Made by a program: the position numbers and the translations under genes | Notes under the pieces: generated by a model | The model's database searches: none | What the model saw: the letters and a program-made list of their open reading frames with translations, nothing else | What the model was told of the DNA's origin: nothing | In this document: positions 1 through 8,537 of the stretch, one piece after another | Numbering within the stretch: the first letter of the stretch is position 1 | How the letters are laid out: each line of letters begins with the position of its first letter | DNA from: Lentzea cavernae | Lineage (GTDB): Bacteria > Actinomycetota > Actinomycetes > Mycobacteriales > Pseudonocardiaceae | NCBI RefSeq assembly: GCF_014653695.1 | Contig: NZ_BNAR01000014.1 | Coordinates: 79,595-137,377, forward strand | DNA length: 57,783 nucleotides | Reading direction: 5' to 3'

Positions 1-52
1 GGTCGAGGTCGAGCCCTCGGTGGACGAGATCGTTTCGGACGGCTCCCGCGTC

Positions 53-700
53 TCAGGCGATCAGGCCGCCGCGGTAGGCCACCAGTGCGGCCTGCACGCG
101 GTTGACCGCGCCGATCTTGCCGAGAACGGACGAGACGTACCCCTTCACCGTCGCCTCCGACAGGTGCAGGGTGCCGCCGATCTCCGCGTTGGACATGCCC
201 TGCCCGATCAGCACGAGCACCTCGCGCTCGCGTTCGGACAGGCTCTGGAGGAGCCTGCGTGCCGGCTCCGCCATCCGTTCGCCGTCGGCCACCGCCGCGA
301 GGACCCTCGCAGCGACGCCGGGGTCGAGCACCGCTCCACCGCGCGCAAGATCGCGCACGGCCTTGACGAGCTGCTCCGGTTCGGTGTCCTTAAGGAGGAA
401 GCCGGCCGCGCCGAGGCGCAGTGCTTCCGAAACGTACTCGTCGACGTCGAACGTGGTCAGGATGCAGACCCGGGGTGGGTCAGGCAGGGTCCGCAGCCTC
501 CGCAGGGCCACGAGTCCGTCCGAGGTGCGCATCCGGATGTCGAGCAGAACCACGTGCGGGCGGTGCTGGCGTGCCAGGTCGGCTACCAGGTGCCCGTCAT
601 CTGCCTCAGCAACAACTTCGATGTCTCCGACGCTGCTCAGGATCATGCGAAGGCCGGAACGGACGAGGTCCTCGTCGTCGGCCAGCAGAACCTTGATCAC
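53..700 (-). CDS. NarL/FixJ-family response regulator
   Basis: Two-component transcription regulator of 215 residues, the normal length for the NarL/LuxR class. The receiver domain covers about residues 1-120: acidic pair D8-D9, phospho-acceptor D54 in VVLLDIRM, LTTFD as the switch Thr region and LLKD carrying the conserved Lys near 105. The C-terminal LuxR-type helix-turn-helix (about 150-210) begins LSEREREVLVLIGQGMSN and includes SEATVKGYVSSVLGKIG. It would be phosphorylated by a sensor histidine kinase and bind DNA as a dimer. No kinase lies upstream on the same strand; a partner may lie beyond the left edge of the window. The divergent secreted acylase gene shares the 451-bp upstream region and could be a target, but that is inference. 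Target genes cannot be read from the sequence. Confidence 0.93.
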   Translation of the reverse strand: MIKVLLADDEDLVRSGLRMILSSVGDIEVVAEADDGHLVADLARQHRPHVVLLDIRMRTSDGLVALRRLRTLPDPPRVCILTTFDVDEYVSEALRLGAAGFLLKDTEPEQLVKAVRDLARGGAVLDPGVAARVLAAVADGERMAEPARRLLQSLSEREREVLVLIGQGMSNAEIGGTLHLSEATVKGYVSSVLGKIGAVNRVQAALVAYRGGLIA

Positions 701-1151
701 GACGCCTCCCGCATTGGCGTTCCGTGCTCCCTCATGTTCGTGATCTTCGCGTACATCTGCCGAAGGTCACGTTAATTCTCAGTTATCTCATCATGTGGTT
801 ACAGATTTTCGAGATCACCGGCAGCGTTCACAGTTACCGGAATTAACTCATGACTTCGCTGCGTAGGCATGCCACCAGGCGCTTGAGTGGATCGTAGGAA
901 CACTGAGTGACCGATGTCGGAAATCCCACTGAGTGGAATGTCGTACCAGAAACACGGATACGGCCTCGGTAATCCGATTCAGATGTCTTGATTCGGCTCG
1001 TTTCTGCCCATATGTCTTTCCAATGGGTTTCGGTATCGATACAGGCCCACCCGTGACGGTCCGGAAAACGCGAAGGTCTTTCGCAATAGCCGTACCGGAA
1101 AGTAACGTGCGTCACAACAGCCCTGCCCTGCACGGAGAGGAGCTTCGCGCG
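701..1151. promoter_or_regulatory. Divergent intergenic region, 451 bp
   Basis: Noncoding stretch between the leftward response regulator and the rightward acylase gene. It is visibly more AT-rich than its surroundings, particularly at about 770-1000, as expected of promoters in a GC-rich genome. Short open frames on both strands lack ribosome-binding sites and family resemblance. I see no RNA gene or clear operator in it. Confidence 0.5.
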
Positions 1152-4100
1152 ATGCGGAGAGCCAATCCGGTGACGACCCTGCTGGCGACCGCCGCCGTCA
1201 CCGCCTCACTGCTCGTCGTCCCGTCCGCCCATGCCGAGGAACCGCCGCGCGCGGCGGCGTTCGCCGTCGACGACTACTGCCTCGGTCAGTGCGGCGACGT
1301 CCTGCCGCCCGGCAACAACGGCAACGCGACGCTGGCCGAGATCCTCACCCACAAGGCGTTCGGCACCAGGCCCGCGCACTCGGCCGACCAGCTCGGCAAG
1401 TACGACGCCCTGGTCTCCGGCTACGGCGGCCTGACGAACTCGCAGCTGACCGACTTCTTCAACAACGCGTCGTTCGGCGTGCCGTCGGACCAGGTCGAGA
1501 GCACCGTCAAGCCGCGGGCCGACGTGACGATCGTGCGCGACAAGAAGATCGGCATGCCGCACATCACCGGCACCACCCGGTCCGGCACGATGTTCGGCGC
1601 CGGTTTCGCGGCCGCGCAGGACCGCCTGTGGCTGATGGACATCTTCCGCCACCTCGGCCGCGGCCAGCTGACCGGCTTCGCCGGTGGCGCGCCGGGCAAC
1701 CGCGTGCTGGAGCAGAGCTTCTACAACCAGATCCCCTACACCGAGGCCGACCTGCAGAAGCAGATCGAGTCGGCCGCGGCCGGCGGCGGTGAGCGCGGGC
1801 GTCAGGCGCTGGCCGACGTCAACGACTACACCGCGGGCATCAACGCCTACATCACCCAGTCGGTCTCCGCGCGGAACTTCCCCGGCGAGTACGTGCTGAC
1901 CGGGCACGCCGACGCGATCACGAACTGGAACGACATCCAGCCGTTCAAGTCGACCGACATGGTGGCGATCGCCGCCGTGGTCGGTGGCCTGTTCGGCGCC
2001 GGCGGCGGCGGCGAGGTGCAGTCGGCCCTGGTGAAGCTGGCCGCGCAGAACAAGTACGGCGCCACCGCCGGTGAGCAGGTCTGGAAGGCGTTCCGAGCGC
2101 AGAACGACCCCGAGGCCGTCCTGACCCTCCACGACGGACAGTCCTTCCCGTACTCGGCCTCGCCCGCTTCTCCCCAGGGCGTCGCCCTCCCCGACTCCGG
2201 CAGCATCACGCCGGAGCGCATGGTCTACGACGAGGTGGGCGGCACCGGCACTTCCGTCGCCGTTCCGGCTCCATCGGACGTGGCGAAGGCCCGCGGGATC
2301 TTCGAGGACGGCGTGCTGCCTCCCGACCTGCTGAACAAGAAGCACGGCATGTCGAACGCCCTCGCGGTCTCCGGCGCGCACACCGATTCGGGCAACCCGA
2401 TCGCCGTGTGGGGCCCGCAGACCGGTTACTTCGCACCCCAGTTGCTGCTCCTGCAGGAACTCAACGGCCCCGGCATCCGTTCGCGCGGCGTCTCGTTCGC
2501 GGGCGTTTCGATGTACGTGCAGCTCGGCCGTGGCATCGACTACTCGTGGAGCGCCACCTCGTCCGGTCAGGACATCGTCGACACGTACGCCGTCGAACTG
2601 TGCAACCCGGACGGTTCTCCCGCTACGAAGGCCTCGTCGTCGTACCTCTACCGCGGCGCCTGCCTGCCGATGGAACGACTGGAGCGCAAGAACGCCTGGA
2701 AGCCGACGGTGGCCGACGGCACGCCGGCCGGTTCGTACTCGTTGGTGATGTACCGGACCAAGTACGGCCTGGTGACGAGCCGCGCGACCGTCGGCGGCAA
2801 GGTCGTGGCGTACACGACGTTGCGTTCGACCTACATGCACGAGGTCGACTCGATCATCGGCTTCCAGGAGCTCAACGACCCGACCGCGATCCGTTCCGCC
2901 GCCGACTTCCAGCGGGCGGCCAACAAGATCGGATACGCGTTCAACTGGTTCTACGTGGACTCCCGCGACAGCGCGTACTTCAACTCGGGCCTGAACCCGG
3001 TCCGCCGGTCCACAGTGGATCCGAACCTGCCGACCTGGGCCAAGCCCGAGTACGAGTGGGTGAACTGGAACGGCGACGAGAACGTCGCCGACTACATGCC
3101 GTTCGCCGGCCACCCGAACTCGATCAACCAGGACTACTACATCTCCTGGAACAACAAGCAGGCCAAGGACTTCACGTTCGGCGGCTTCGGCCACAGCTCC
3201 GTGCACCGCGGCGACCTGCTCGACGTCCGGGTCCGCGCGCTGATCGCCTCCGGCCAGAAGGTCACCCGCGCCGCCCTGACCCGCGCGATGGCCGAAGCGG
3301 CCGTCGCCGACCTGCGCGCAGAACAGGTGCTGCCGGAGTTGCTGCGCGTGGTCGAGTCCTCACCGGTTGACGCTTCCCTGGCCCCGATCGTGCAGAAGCT
3401 GAAGGACTGGCAGCGCTCCGGCTCGTTGCGCAAGGAGACCGCCAAGGGCAGCAAGGCCTACGACCACGCCGAAGCCATCCGAATTCTGGATGCCTGGTGG
3501 CCGCTCCTCGTCGAGGCCCAGTTCAAGCCCTCGCTCGGCGACGGCCTGTACAACGCCCTCGTGAGCGCACAGCAGGTGGACGAGGCCCCGTCCGACACGC
3601 ACGGTGCCGCACCGCACAAGGGTTCCTCGTTCCAGTACGGCTGGTGGGGCTACGTCGACAAAGACCTCCGCAAGGTCCTCGGCGACCCGGTCCAGGGCGC
3701 CTTCCCGCAGACGTACTGCGGCGGCGGCACCCTGACGGGCTGCCGAACCGCTCTCGTGGCCTCGCTGCAAGCGGCCGCCGCCAAGCCCGCGAACACCGTC
3801 TACCCAGGTGACGCCGACTGCGCGGCAGGCGACCAGTGGTGCGCCGACACGATCATCCACCGCGCCATGGGCGGCATCACCCAGGACAAGATCCACTGGC
3901 AGAACCGCCCGACCTACCAGCAGGTCGTGCAGTTCCCGTCCCGCAGGGGCCAGAACACCACCAACCTGGCGGCCGGCCGCACCGCCACAGCGTCCTCCCA
4001 CGAAAAGGGCTGGAACACCCTCCCGCCGTCCCACGTCGTCGACGAAAACCCGACGTCCCGCTGGGCCAGCGACTGGAGCGACAACCAATGGATCCAGGTC

Positions 4101-4352
4101 GACCTTGGCTCTGTGCAACGAATCGGTCGCGCGGTGTTGCGCTGGGAATCAGCCTTCGGGAAGGGCTACCGCATCGAGATTTCCAATGACGGCACGAACT
4201 GGCGGAACGTTTTCTCCACAAGTGCTGGCGATGGCGGCGATGATGTCGTAGCGTTCACACCACAGGACGCGAGATACCTCCGGTTGACCGGCACGCAACG
4301 AGCCGGGCAGTACGGGTACTCCCTGTACGAGCTTGAGGTCTACAGCTTGTAG
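1152..4352 (+). CDS. Secreted penicillin-acylase-family hydrolase with discoidin domain
   Basis: Predicted exported amidase of the Ntn-hydrolase superfamily (penicillin/acyl-homoserine-lactone acylase group), 1066 residues. I chose ATG 1152 because GGAGAGGAG lies just upstream and it opens a Sec signal peptide (MRR, hydrophobic core, cleavage after about residue 28, SAHA/EEPP); the frame is open further upstream but without signal-peptide character. The alpha chain runs to about residue 400. The nucleophile is probably S401 in HGMSNALAVSG, the autocleavage site that frees the beta chain; many actinobacterial relatives have Met rather than Gly before this Ser. GPQTGYFAPQLLL and later WNNKQAK fit the family. 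Residues about 938-1066 form an F5/8 type C (discoidin/CBM32) domain with NLAAGRTATASS, DENPTSRWAS and IQVDLG, suggesting binding to glycans or surfaces. The substrate is unknown. Confidence 0.9.
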   Translation: MRRANPVTTLLATAAVTASLLVVPSAHAEEPPRAAAFAVDDYCLGQCGDVLPPGNNGNATLAEILTHKAFGTRPAHSADQLGKYDALVSGYGGLTNSQLTDFFNNASFGVPSDQVESTVKPRADVTIVRDKKIGMPHITGTTRSGTMFGAGFAAAQDRLWLMDIFRHLGRGQLTGFAGGAPGNRVLEQSFYNQIPYTEADLQKQIESAAAGGGERGRQALADVNDYTAGINAYITQSVSARNFPGEYVLTGHADAITNWNDIQPFKSTDMVAIAAVVGGLFGAGGGGEVQSALVKLAAQNKYGATAGEQVWKAFRAQNDPEAVLTLHDGQSFPYSASPASPQGVALPDSGSITPERMVYDEVGGTGTSVAVPAPSDVAKARGIFEDGVLPPDLLNKKHGMSNALAVSGAHTDSGNPIAVWGPQTGYFAPQLLLLQELNGPGIRSRGVSFAGVSMYVQLGRGIDYSWSATSSGQDIVDTYAVELCNPDGSPATKASSSYLYRGACLPMERLERKNAWKPTVADGTPAGSYSLVMYRTKYGLVTSRATVGGKVVAYTTLRSTYMHEVDSIIGFQELNDPTAIRSAADFQRAANKIGYAFNWFYVDSRDSAYFNSGLNPVRRSTVDPNLPTWAKPEYEWVNWNGDENVADYMPFAGHPNSINQDYYISWNNKQAKDFTFGGFGHSSVHRGDLLDVRVRALIASGQKVTRAALTRAMAEAAVADLRAEQVLPELLRVVESSPVDASLAPIVQKLKDWQRSGSLRKETAKGSKAYDHAEAIRILDAWWPLLVEAQFKPSLGDGLYNALVSAQQVDEAPSDTHGAAPHKGSSFQYGWWGYVDKDLRKVLGDPVQGAFPQTYCGGGTLTGCRTALVASLQAAAAKPANTVYPGDADCAAGDQWCADTIIHRAMGGITQDKIHWQNRPTYQQVVQFPSRRGQNTTNLAAGRTATASSHEKGWNTLPPSHVVDENPTSRWASDWSDNQWIQVDLGSVQRIGRAVLRWESAFGKGYRIEISNDGTNWRNVFSTSAGDGGDDVVAFTPQDARYLRLTGTQRAGQYGYSLYELEVYSL

Positions 4353-4363
4353 GCCTTCGAGAT

Positions 4364-4407
4364 GAGGACGCCGATCCACCCCCAGGGGTCGGCGTCCTCT
4401 ACTTTTT
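4364..4407. terminator. Bidirectional rho-independent terminator
   Basis: GAGGACGCCGA (4364-4374) pairs perfectly with TCGGCGTCCTC (4389-4399) and is followed by a CTACTTTTT tract. It lies between the convergent acylase gene and the leftward operon ending at 4407, so it can stop transcription from the acylase side and possibly from both sides. Confidence 0.8.
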
Positions 4408-5117
4408 CAGGCCAGATGCCTCGCCAGCTCGTCTGCGGCACCTTCGTGGCCGTAGCCCTTCATCAGGCGCTGGATCTGGTCGAACACGTCCCACCGGTTC
4501 TGCGGCTCGAGGCCGGGCATGGCCTCGCCCAGCGCCTCTGCGAGTCGCAGAGCCCACGGTTGTGCCGTCTGCTCCGCACTCACAATTCTGATCAACTGCT
4601 TGAAGACCGCTTCTTTCTGAAGTGCGTCTTCGACGTTGTACCCACTGCGCCGCAACCACCAGAGCACCGCGTGGGGCAGGTCGGAAAGAACGTTCTCGCG
4701 CAGGTGGGCGATTTCCGCCAGTTCCGCGACACGTTCCCTTCTCTGCAGCAGGAGTGCCGCGCTGTACTCGGTGAGCTCGACGTGCACGTTCTCCGCCCCG
4801 ACCCACACCGGACTGCCGACGGTGATCGGCTTCAGGTGACCGAGTTCGGCTGCCAGGACGTGCTGCATCATGTCGATGCTCACCCCTTCAGCACGTGCAA
4901 GAGGGGCAGCACGATCCCGGATGGCGACGGCGGCGATCGAGGCCGGAGCCGGATGCGAGCCCTGGCTGCCCTCCACCCACCAGACGACCGTCCACTCGGC
5001 ACGCCACTCGACGCCGGGCTCCGCTCCCTGGAGCACACCCGCCCACTGTTCACGGTGGTAGATGCGCGGTGGCGGCAGTGGCTGAGGGCCGCGTTGCAGG
5101 TTCTGCCACCAGTTCAT
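4407..5117 (-). CDS. Uncharacterised protein B, paralogue of the 9286-10122 product
   Basis: Last gene of the leftward operon, 236 residues. I do not recognise a named family. ATG 5117 overlaps the stop of the preceding gene (ATGA), implying translational coupling; the longer open frame upstream is Arg-rich shadow. The protein resembles the product of 9286-10122 over most of its length: WTVVWW against LTVVWR near the N-terminus, then VWVGAENVHV against VWARAEQVKV, and a C-terminal half with the shared pattern LRxxVLxDxxxAxxWWLxRxGYxVExA. The order beta strand, helices, beta strand and long charged helix recalls SPFH/band-7 cores, but no diagnostic motif confirms that. There is no signal peptide or membrane segment. 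Its position suggests a partner or output of the cyclase and CRP genes upstream; this is inference. Confidence 0.75.
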   Translation of the reverse strand: MNWWQNLQRGPQPLPPPRIYHREQWAGVLQGAEPGVEWRAEWTVVWWVEGSQGSHPAPASIAAVAIRDRAAPLARAEGVSIDMMQHVLAAELGHLKPITVGSPVWVGAENVHVELTEYSAALLLQRRERVAELAEIAHLRENVLSDLPHAVLWWLRRSGYNVEDALQKEAVFKQLIRIVSAEQTAQPWALRLAEALGEAMPGLEPQNRWDVFDQIQRLMKGYGHEGAADELARHLA

Positions 5118-6980
5118 CGCCGCACCACCGGGTGCTGGGCGTCGATGCGGCCACGCAGTTCGTCGTGCACTTCGTCTCGTCCTTCCGGTTGTTCGCGTTT
5201 CCACCAGTCCACCGACATGCTCAGCAGGTTGAGCGCGCCGATGTCGTTGCCCGCGGCGTCCAGGACCAGGTTGAACGCAGACGCCCGCGCCTCGGGCCCC
5301 ATGCCGGACGCGGCGGAGAACCAGTCCTTCAGGCCGTGAGCGACCCCCGAGTGGTTGGAACTGCGCAGAATCGCCCTCCACGCGGCGATGCCGGAGTCCT
5401 CACCCAGCCGGAAACCGTTGCCGGGCAAGGTCATCTCCCGCACGACGATCGCCGCGGCCGCCCACTGCTGCCCCACGCCCGTCCGCAGCCACTCCGTCAT
5501 CCGCGCCAGGACGACGTCCGCCTTCCCGTGCTCTCCCGCCAGCGCGAGCAACGCGGCCTCGACCCGCCGCACCACGTCCGGCCGGAGGTGGCCGGTCAGG
5601 TGGCCGAGCCGGGTCAACGCCATCTGGGTGTGCTGTGCACCGAACGTCGCCGCACAGGCTTCGACGACCGCACGGGCCAGCGGTACCGGAAGTTCGGGGT
5701 TCTTGGCCCACGAGTACATCCGGCGACGCACCTGAACCGTGGTGTTCTCGTCCACCGCCGCCTCGTCGAGCAGTCCGGTGGCCAGCGCGAGGTTGCTGAA
5801 GACCCACTTCTCGACGGCTGCGAGCAGCGGCTTCGCGTCCCTGGTATCGGTGCAGAGGGCCAGCAGCCTGGCCGCGATCTCCCGGCGGGTCTGCAGTTCC
5901 AGGTGGGCCTGGTCGTCGAAGGCCACCTGGATGATCCAGTCGCTCATGTGTCCGCGCAGCTGCGGAAAGCCTCGCCAGACGTGGTTCAGCACCGACGTGT
6001 CGTAGTCCCGGCGGGTGAGCCAGGTGCGGTTCGAGGTGCTCGTCGCGTGGGCGACCTTCCTGAGCCTGCTGACGAATCCCCTCACTCGCGAGCACCTGGG
6101 TCGGCTCGTCGTCCTCGTGGGCTGTGAGGTCGAGCAGGATCTGTTCCGCACGATAGATCGACTCGTGCCGGCCGTTGTTCACCAAGGCCAACGCGAGCAG
6201 GACGCTGCGATCCCGCGCTTTTGCGTTGTCGAACTCCTTCGACAACGTCTTCGCGTACTTGTAGAACGCCTCGAACGCGTCCCTGATCGGATTCCCGCGA
6301 GGCGCGTCACGCCACGCCCGCAGGACCAGGTCGGCGAGATGCGCCACCTCGGCGGGGCGTGCCCCCTGGGCCAGGTCGAGCCACTCCGCGTCCTTCACCA
6401 GGACGTCGAGCTGGTCGCTCGGCAGGTCGTGGCGCAGGTGGGCGCGGAGCACCCGTTCGGGCTGTGGCGAGGCCAGGTGCCGGTGCAGGTGGCCGTACCT
6501 GCTGTGGAACTCCTCGTTCTCGTTGCCGGACAGGAGAACCACGACATGACCGTCCGGCACCTGTTCGCTGAGGAAACCGCCGAGCTGGGCCACGACGGGA
6601 CGGGTGTCCTCCGCGGTGCGGAAGTCGATGAGCACGAGCGCGTCCTCAGCCACCCTGCGCAGCCTGAGTTCGGTGCCCTGCTCGACCTCGACGTGTTCGA
6701 CGGTGCGCGCCTCGCGATGAACGTCGTGCAAAAGACACAACGCCACCGTGCGCGCACCGCTGGTCGCTGTGAGCGGCAGCAACTTGTTGACACGCAAAGA
6801 CTCTGCGGCGGCGTCGAAGCCGTCAGGTGCGGCGAACCGCTCCCGTTGCCGGGCCAGGGTGGTCGGCAGGATCTGGTCACCGAACACCTGCCGCACGAGG
6901 CCGTCGCCGGCTCTGATGGTGATGAGATCGCGGCCCGCGACGGTGTTGTGGGTCCCGTCGACCTCGATCGAGGTGGTCAC
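5114..6980 (-). pseudogene. Degenerate P-loop NTPase-like protein, frame broken by one extra base
   Basis: The coding signal starts at GTG 6980 (GTGA overlap with the preceding stop), runs in one frame to about residue 301, then continues in another frame to 5114. Reading the C run at 6078-6081 (GGGG on the coding strand) as three bases joins VLASEG to FVSRLRKVAHATS and gives one protein of 621 residues. The N-terminus has the element GTHNTVAGRD (9-18). Residues about 54-200 look like a STAND/AAA-type domain: DAAAESLRVNKLLPL precedes a Walker A position that reads TATSGARTV, without the Gly-Lys-Ser/Thr of active enzymes, and ALVLIDF (114-120) fits Walker B. The rest is a long helical region. 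It could be a sequencing error, a recent frameshift or recoding. Catalytic NTP hydrolysis looks unlikely either way. Confidence 0.75.
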
Positions 6981-7846
6981 GGCCTGCCGCCCCTGATGTC
7001 GCGGCCGGCGACGGTGTTGCTGTCACCGCGCACGCTGATCCGGCTCGAGTGGTCGTGGCGGTCCTGACTCAGACTCCCGATGCTGCCGGCCTGCACGACA
7101 CCACCCGAGACCGTGCCGGAGACGGTGTTCTGGACGCCGTGGAACCTCATCTCGTCCTTCTCCTCCGTTTCCCGGGCCTCCTGCTCCTCGGTGAAACCGC
7201 GGGACAGCAGATCTCCGGAGGGCTTGGGGACGTGGAGGTGCGCGTCGCCGCGGAACTGCTTCACCGACACCGAGGCACGCACGTAGTCGCTCGGCGCTTT
7301 CGTCGCATACCCGCCCAGCACAACGTCTTCGTGCACGCGGTCCGAGATGATCGCGGCGAGGAACGTGATGTCGGGGTCTGACAGTTCGAGCAGCCGACGC
7401 ACCTCCGCGGCGTCAACGAGCCGATGCGCCGCCACCCTGCTGTCGCCGCACCCGTCGCCGAGGCGGGGCGAGTCCGACTCGTGCAGCGGCCCCACGGTGA
7501 TCGCGGCCCGCAGCCGCAACCTGGACTTGCGGTCACCGGAGCGCAGGATTCGGTCGTAGTAGGCGAGTTCTCCCTGCAGCGCGTCGAGGAACGGCCCGAT
7601 CAGCAGCGGCAGCGACTCGGGCCGGAACCCGACCGCGTACCCGTCACCCGTGCTGTCCGGGAAACGCCGCTCCTCCCACACGTCGGGGCGTCCCGCTCGT
7701 TCGAAGGCCCGCTCGAGCAGGTCAGGAATGATCTCGGTGAACTCGCGCTGTTGTGCGGCGGTGTGACCGCTGTAGTTCTCCATGTCCACGACGAGGACCG
7801 CGCGGTACGGCGGCAGTTCTTTCACCGGCTCAGTCATGCCGGTCAC
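6977..7846 (-). CDS. Class III nucleotidyl-cyclase-like protein with NTVAGRD tail
   Basis: 289 residues from GTG 7846; ATG 7837 is an equally good start. Residues about 12-190 match a class III cyclase catalytic fold: AVLVVDMENYS has the first metal-binding Asp (D21), FPDSTGDGYAVGF the second (D68), LRAAITVGPLH the following beta strand, and GDSRVAAHRLVDA the helix that normally carries Asn and Arg. Here Arg142 fits, but the Asn is not evident, so activity and base preference are uncertain. The tail (about 235-289) holds low-complexity elements HGVQNTVSGTVSGGVVQAG and RGDSNTVAGRDIRG; the last recurs at the N-terminus of the next product. Gene context is a CRP-family receptor gene 59 bp upstream and a coupled downstream gene (GTGA). 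Likely role: synthesis of a cyclic nucleotide sensed by the neighbouring CRP protein (inference). Confidence 0.78.
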   Translation of the reverse strand: MTGMTEPVKELPPYRAVLVVDMENYSGHTAAQQREFTEIIPDLLERAFERAGRPDVWEERRFPDSTGDGYAVGFRPESLPLLIGPFLDALQGELAYYDRILRSGDRKSRLRLRAAITVGPLHESDSPRLGDGCGDSRVAAHRLVDAAEVRRLLELSDPDITFLAAIISDRVHEDVVLGGYATKAPSDYVRASVSVKQFRGDAHLHVPKPSGDLLSRGFTEEQEARETEEKDEMRFHGVQNTVSGTVSGGVVQAGSIGSLSQDRHDHSSRISVRGDSNTVAGRDIRGGRP

Positions 7847-7894
7847 GGTGTCAGTGCGCCGTCAGCCGTGATGCGCACCGAATACCACCTGCGA

Positions 7895-7910
7895 AGTGAC
7901 CCAGGTCACT
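7895..7910. promoter_or_regulatory. CRP-like palindrome GTGA-N6-TCAC
   Basis: AGTGACC-CA-GGTCACT is a perfect 16-bp palindrome with the classic CRP spacing GTGA-N6-TCAC. It overlaps the last codons of the CRP-family gene (stop at 7906-7908) and is centred about 57 bp upstream of the cyclase gene start. A TATTCG box follows at about 7878-7883 on the minus strand. It is a plausible binding site for the neighbouring CRP-like protein; binding is inferred from the pattern only. Confidence 0.55.
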
Positions 7911-8499
7911 CCGCGAGCCGGATCGGGTACGTCGAGTCCAGGAAGTCCTGCTCGCACAGTTGCACGAGCGCCTTGGCCACCGCGTTGCGCGACAGCCCCA
8001 GCGACTCGGCGAGCTTCGACTGCGACAACGGGATGGTCCGGGGCTCGGGATGATCGGCGTCGGCGAGGAGCGCGATCCGTTCGATCAACTCCCGCACCCG
8101 CGTTTCCGTGCCGCGGGAGGAAACGTCGGCGACGGTCTCCCGCAACTTCGCGACGACGTACTGGCTGAGCCGGTCGTCGACGCCGTGCCTCTGGAGCACC
8201 CGCTTGAACGCCGCCCGCGAGAGGCTGAACGCGACACAGGGCTCCATCGCGACGACCGTGGCCGACCGGGTGCCGCCGTCCTGCGCGGACATCTCCCCCA
8301 GCACGTCGCCGGAAGCACGCACGGCCACGAGCAACGTGGAACTCAGCACGCGGACGCGTCCCCGCTGCAACACCAGCAACGACGTGTCCGGCGCCCCTTC
8401 GAGGAGCAACGTCTCGTTCGCCTTGAAGTCGCGCCTGATCCCGGAGGCGCGCAACTCGTTCCACACCACGGCAGGCACCAACGCCCGGAACCCTCGCAC
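7906..8499 (-). CDS. CRP/FNR-family cyclic-nucleotide-responsive regulator
   Basis: One-component regulator of 197 residues; GTG start at 8499 with AGAGAAGAGG directly upstream. The N-terminal cNMP-binding beta-roll has the phosphate-binding cassette LGEMSAQDGGTRSATVV, in which G68-E69 and R78-S79 match the residues that hold ribose and phosphate in true cAMP receptors. A dimerisation helix spans about 105-130. The winged helix (about 157-190) reads IPLSQSKLAESLGLSRNAVAKAL; its recognition helix SRNAVAK differs from the SRETVGR of E. coli CRP, so the site preference may differ. There is no cysteine cluster, so FNR-type redox sensing is unlikely. Neighbours: FkbM gene 38 bp upstream, cyclase-like gene 59 bp downstream. 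A receptor paired with an adjacent cyclase on one strand suggests a local signal circuit. Confidence 0.88.
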   Translation of the reverse strand: MRGFRALVPAVVWNELRASGIRRDFKANETLLLEGAPDTSLLVLQRGRVRVLSSTLLVAVRASGDVLGEMSAQDGGTRSATVVAMEPCVAFSLSRAAFKRVLQRHGVDDRLSQYVVAKLRETVADVSSRGTETRVRELIERIALLADADHPEPRTIPLSQSKLAESLGLSRNAVAKALVQLCEQDFLDSTYPIRLAE

Positions 8500-8537
8500 G
8501 CCTCTTCTCTATCCAAACGAGAGGCGCACCGCAATCA

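Noticed and set aside
20..775. Open frame of about 250 codons antisense to the response regulator
   Set aside because: Arg/His-rich composition and no family motifs; it mirrors the GC-skewed codons of the real gene on the other strand.
843..1133. Small minus-strand gene between the response regulator and acylase genes
   Set aside because: No ribosome-binding site or family resemblance, and AT-rich promoter-like composition.
1206..3206. Long minus-strand frame of 666 codons within the acylase gene
   Set aside because: Low-complexity Val/Arg/Gly translation typical of the antisense frame of a GC-rich gene; the plus-strand product has signal peptide and catalytic motifs.
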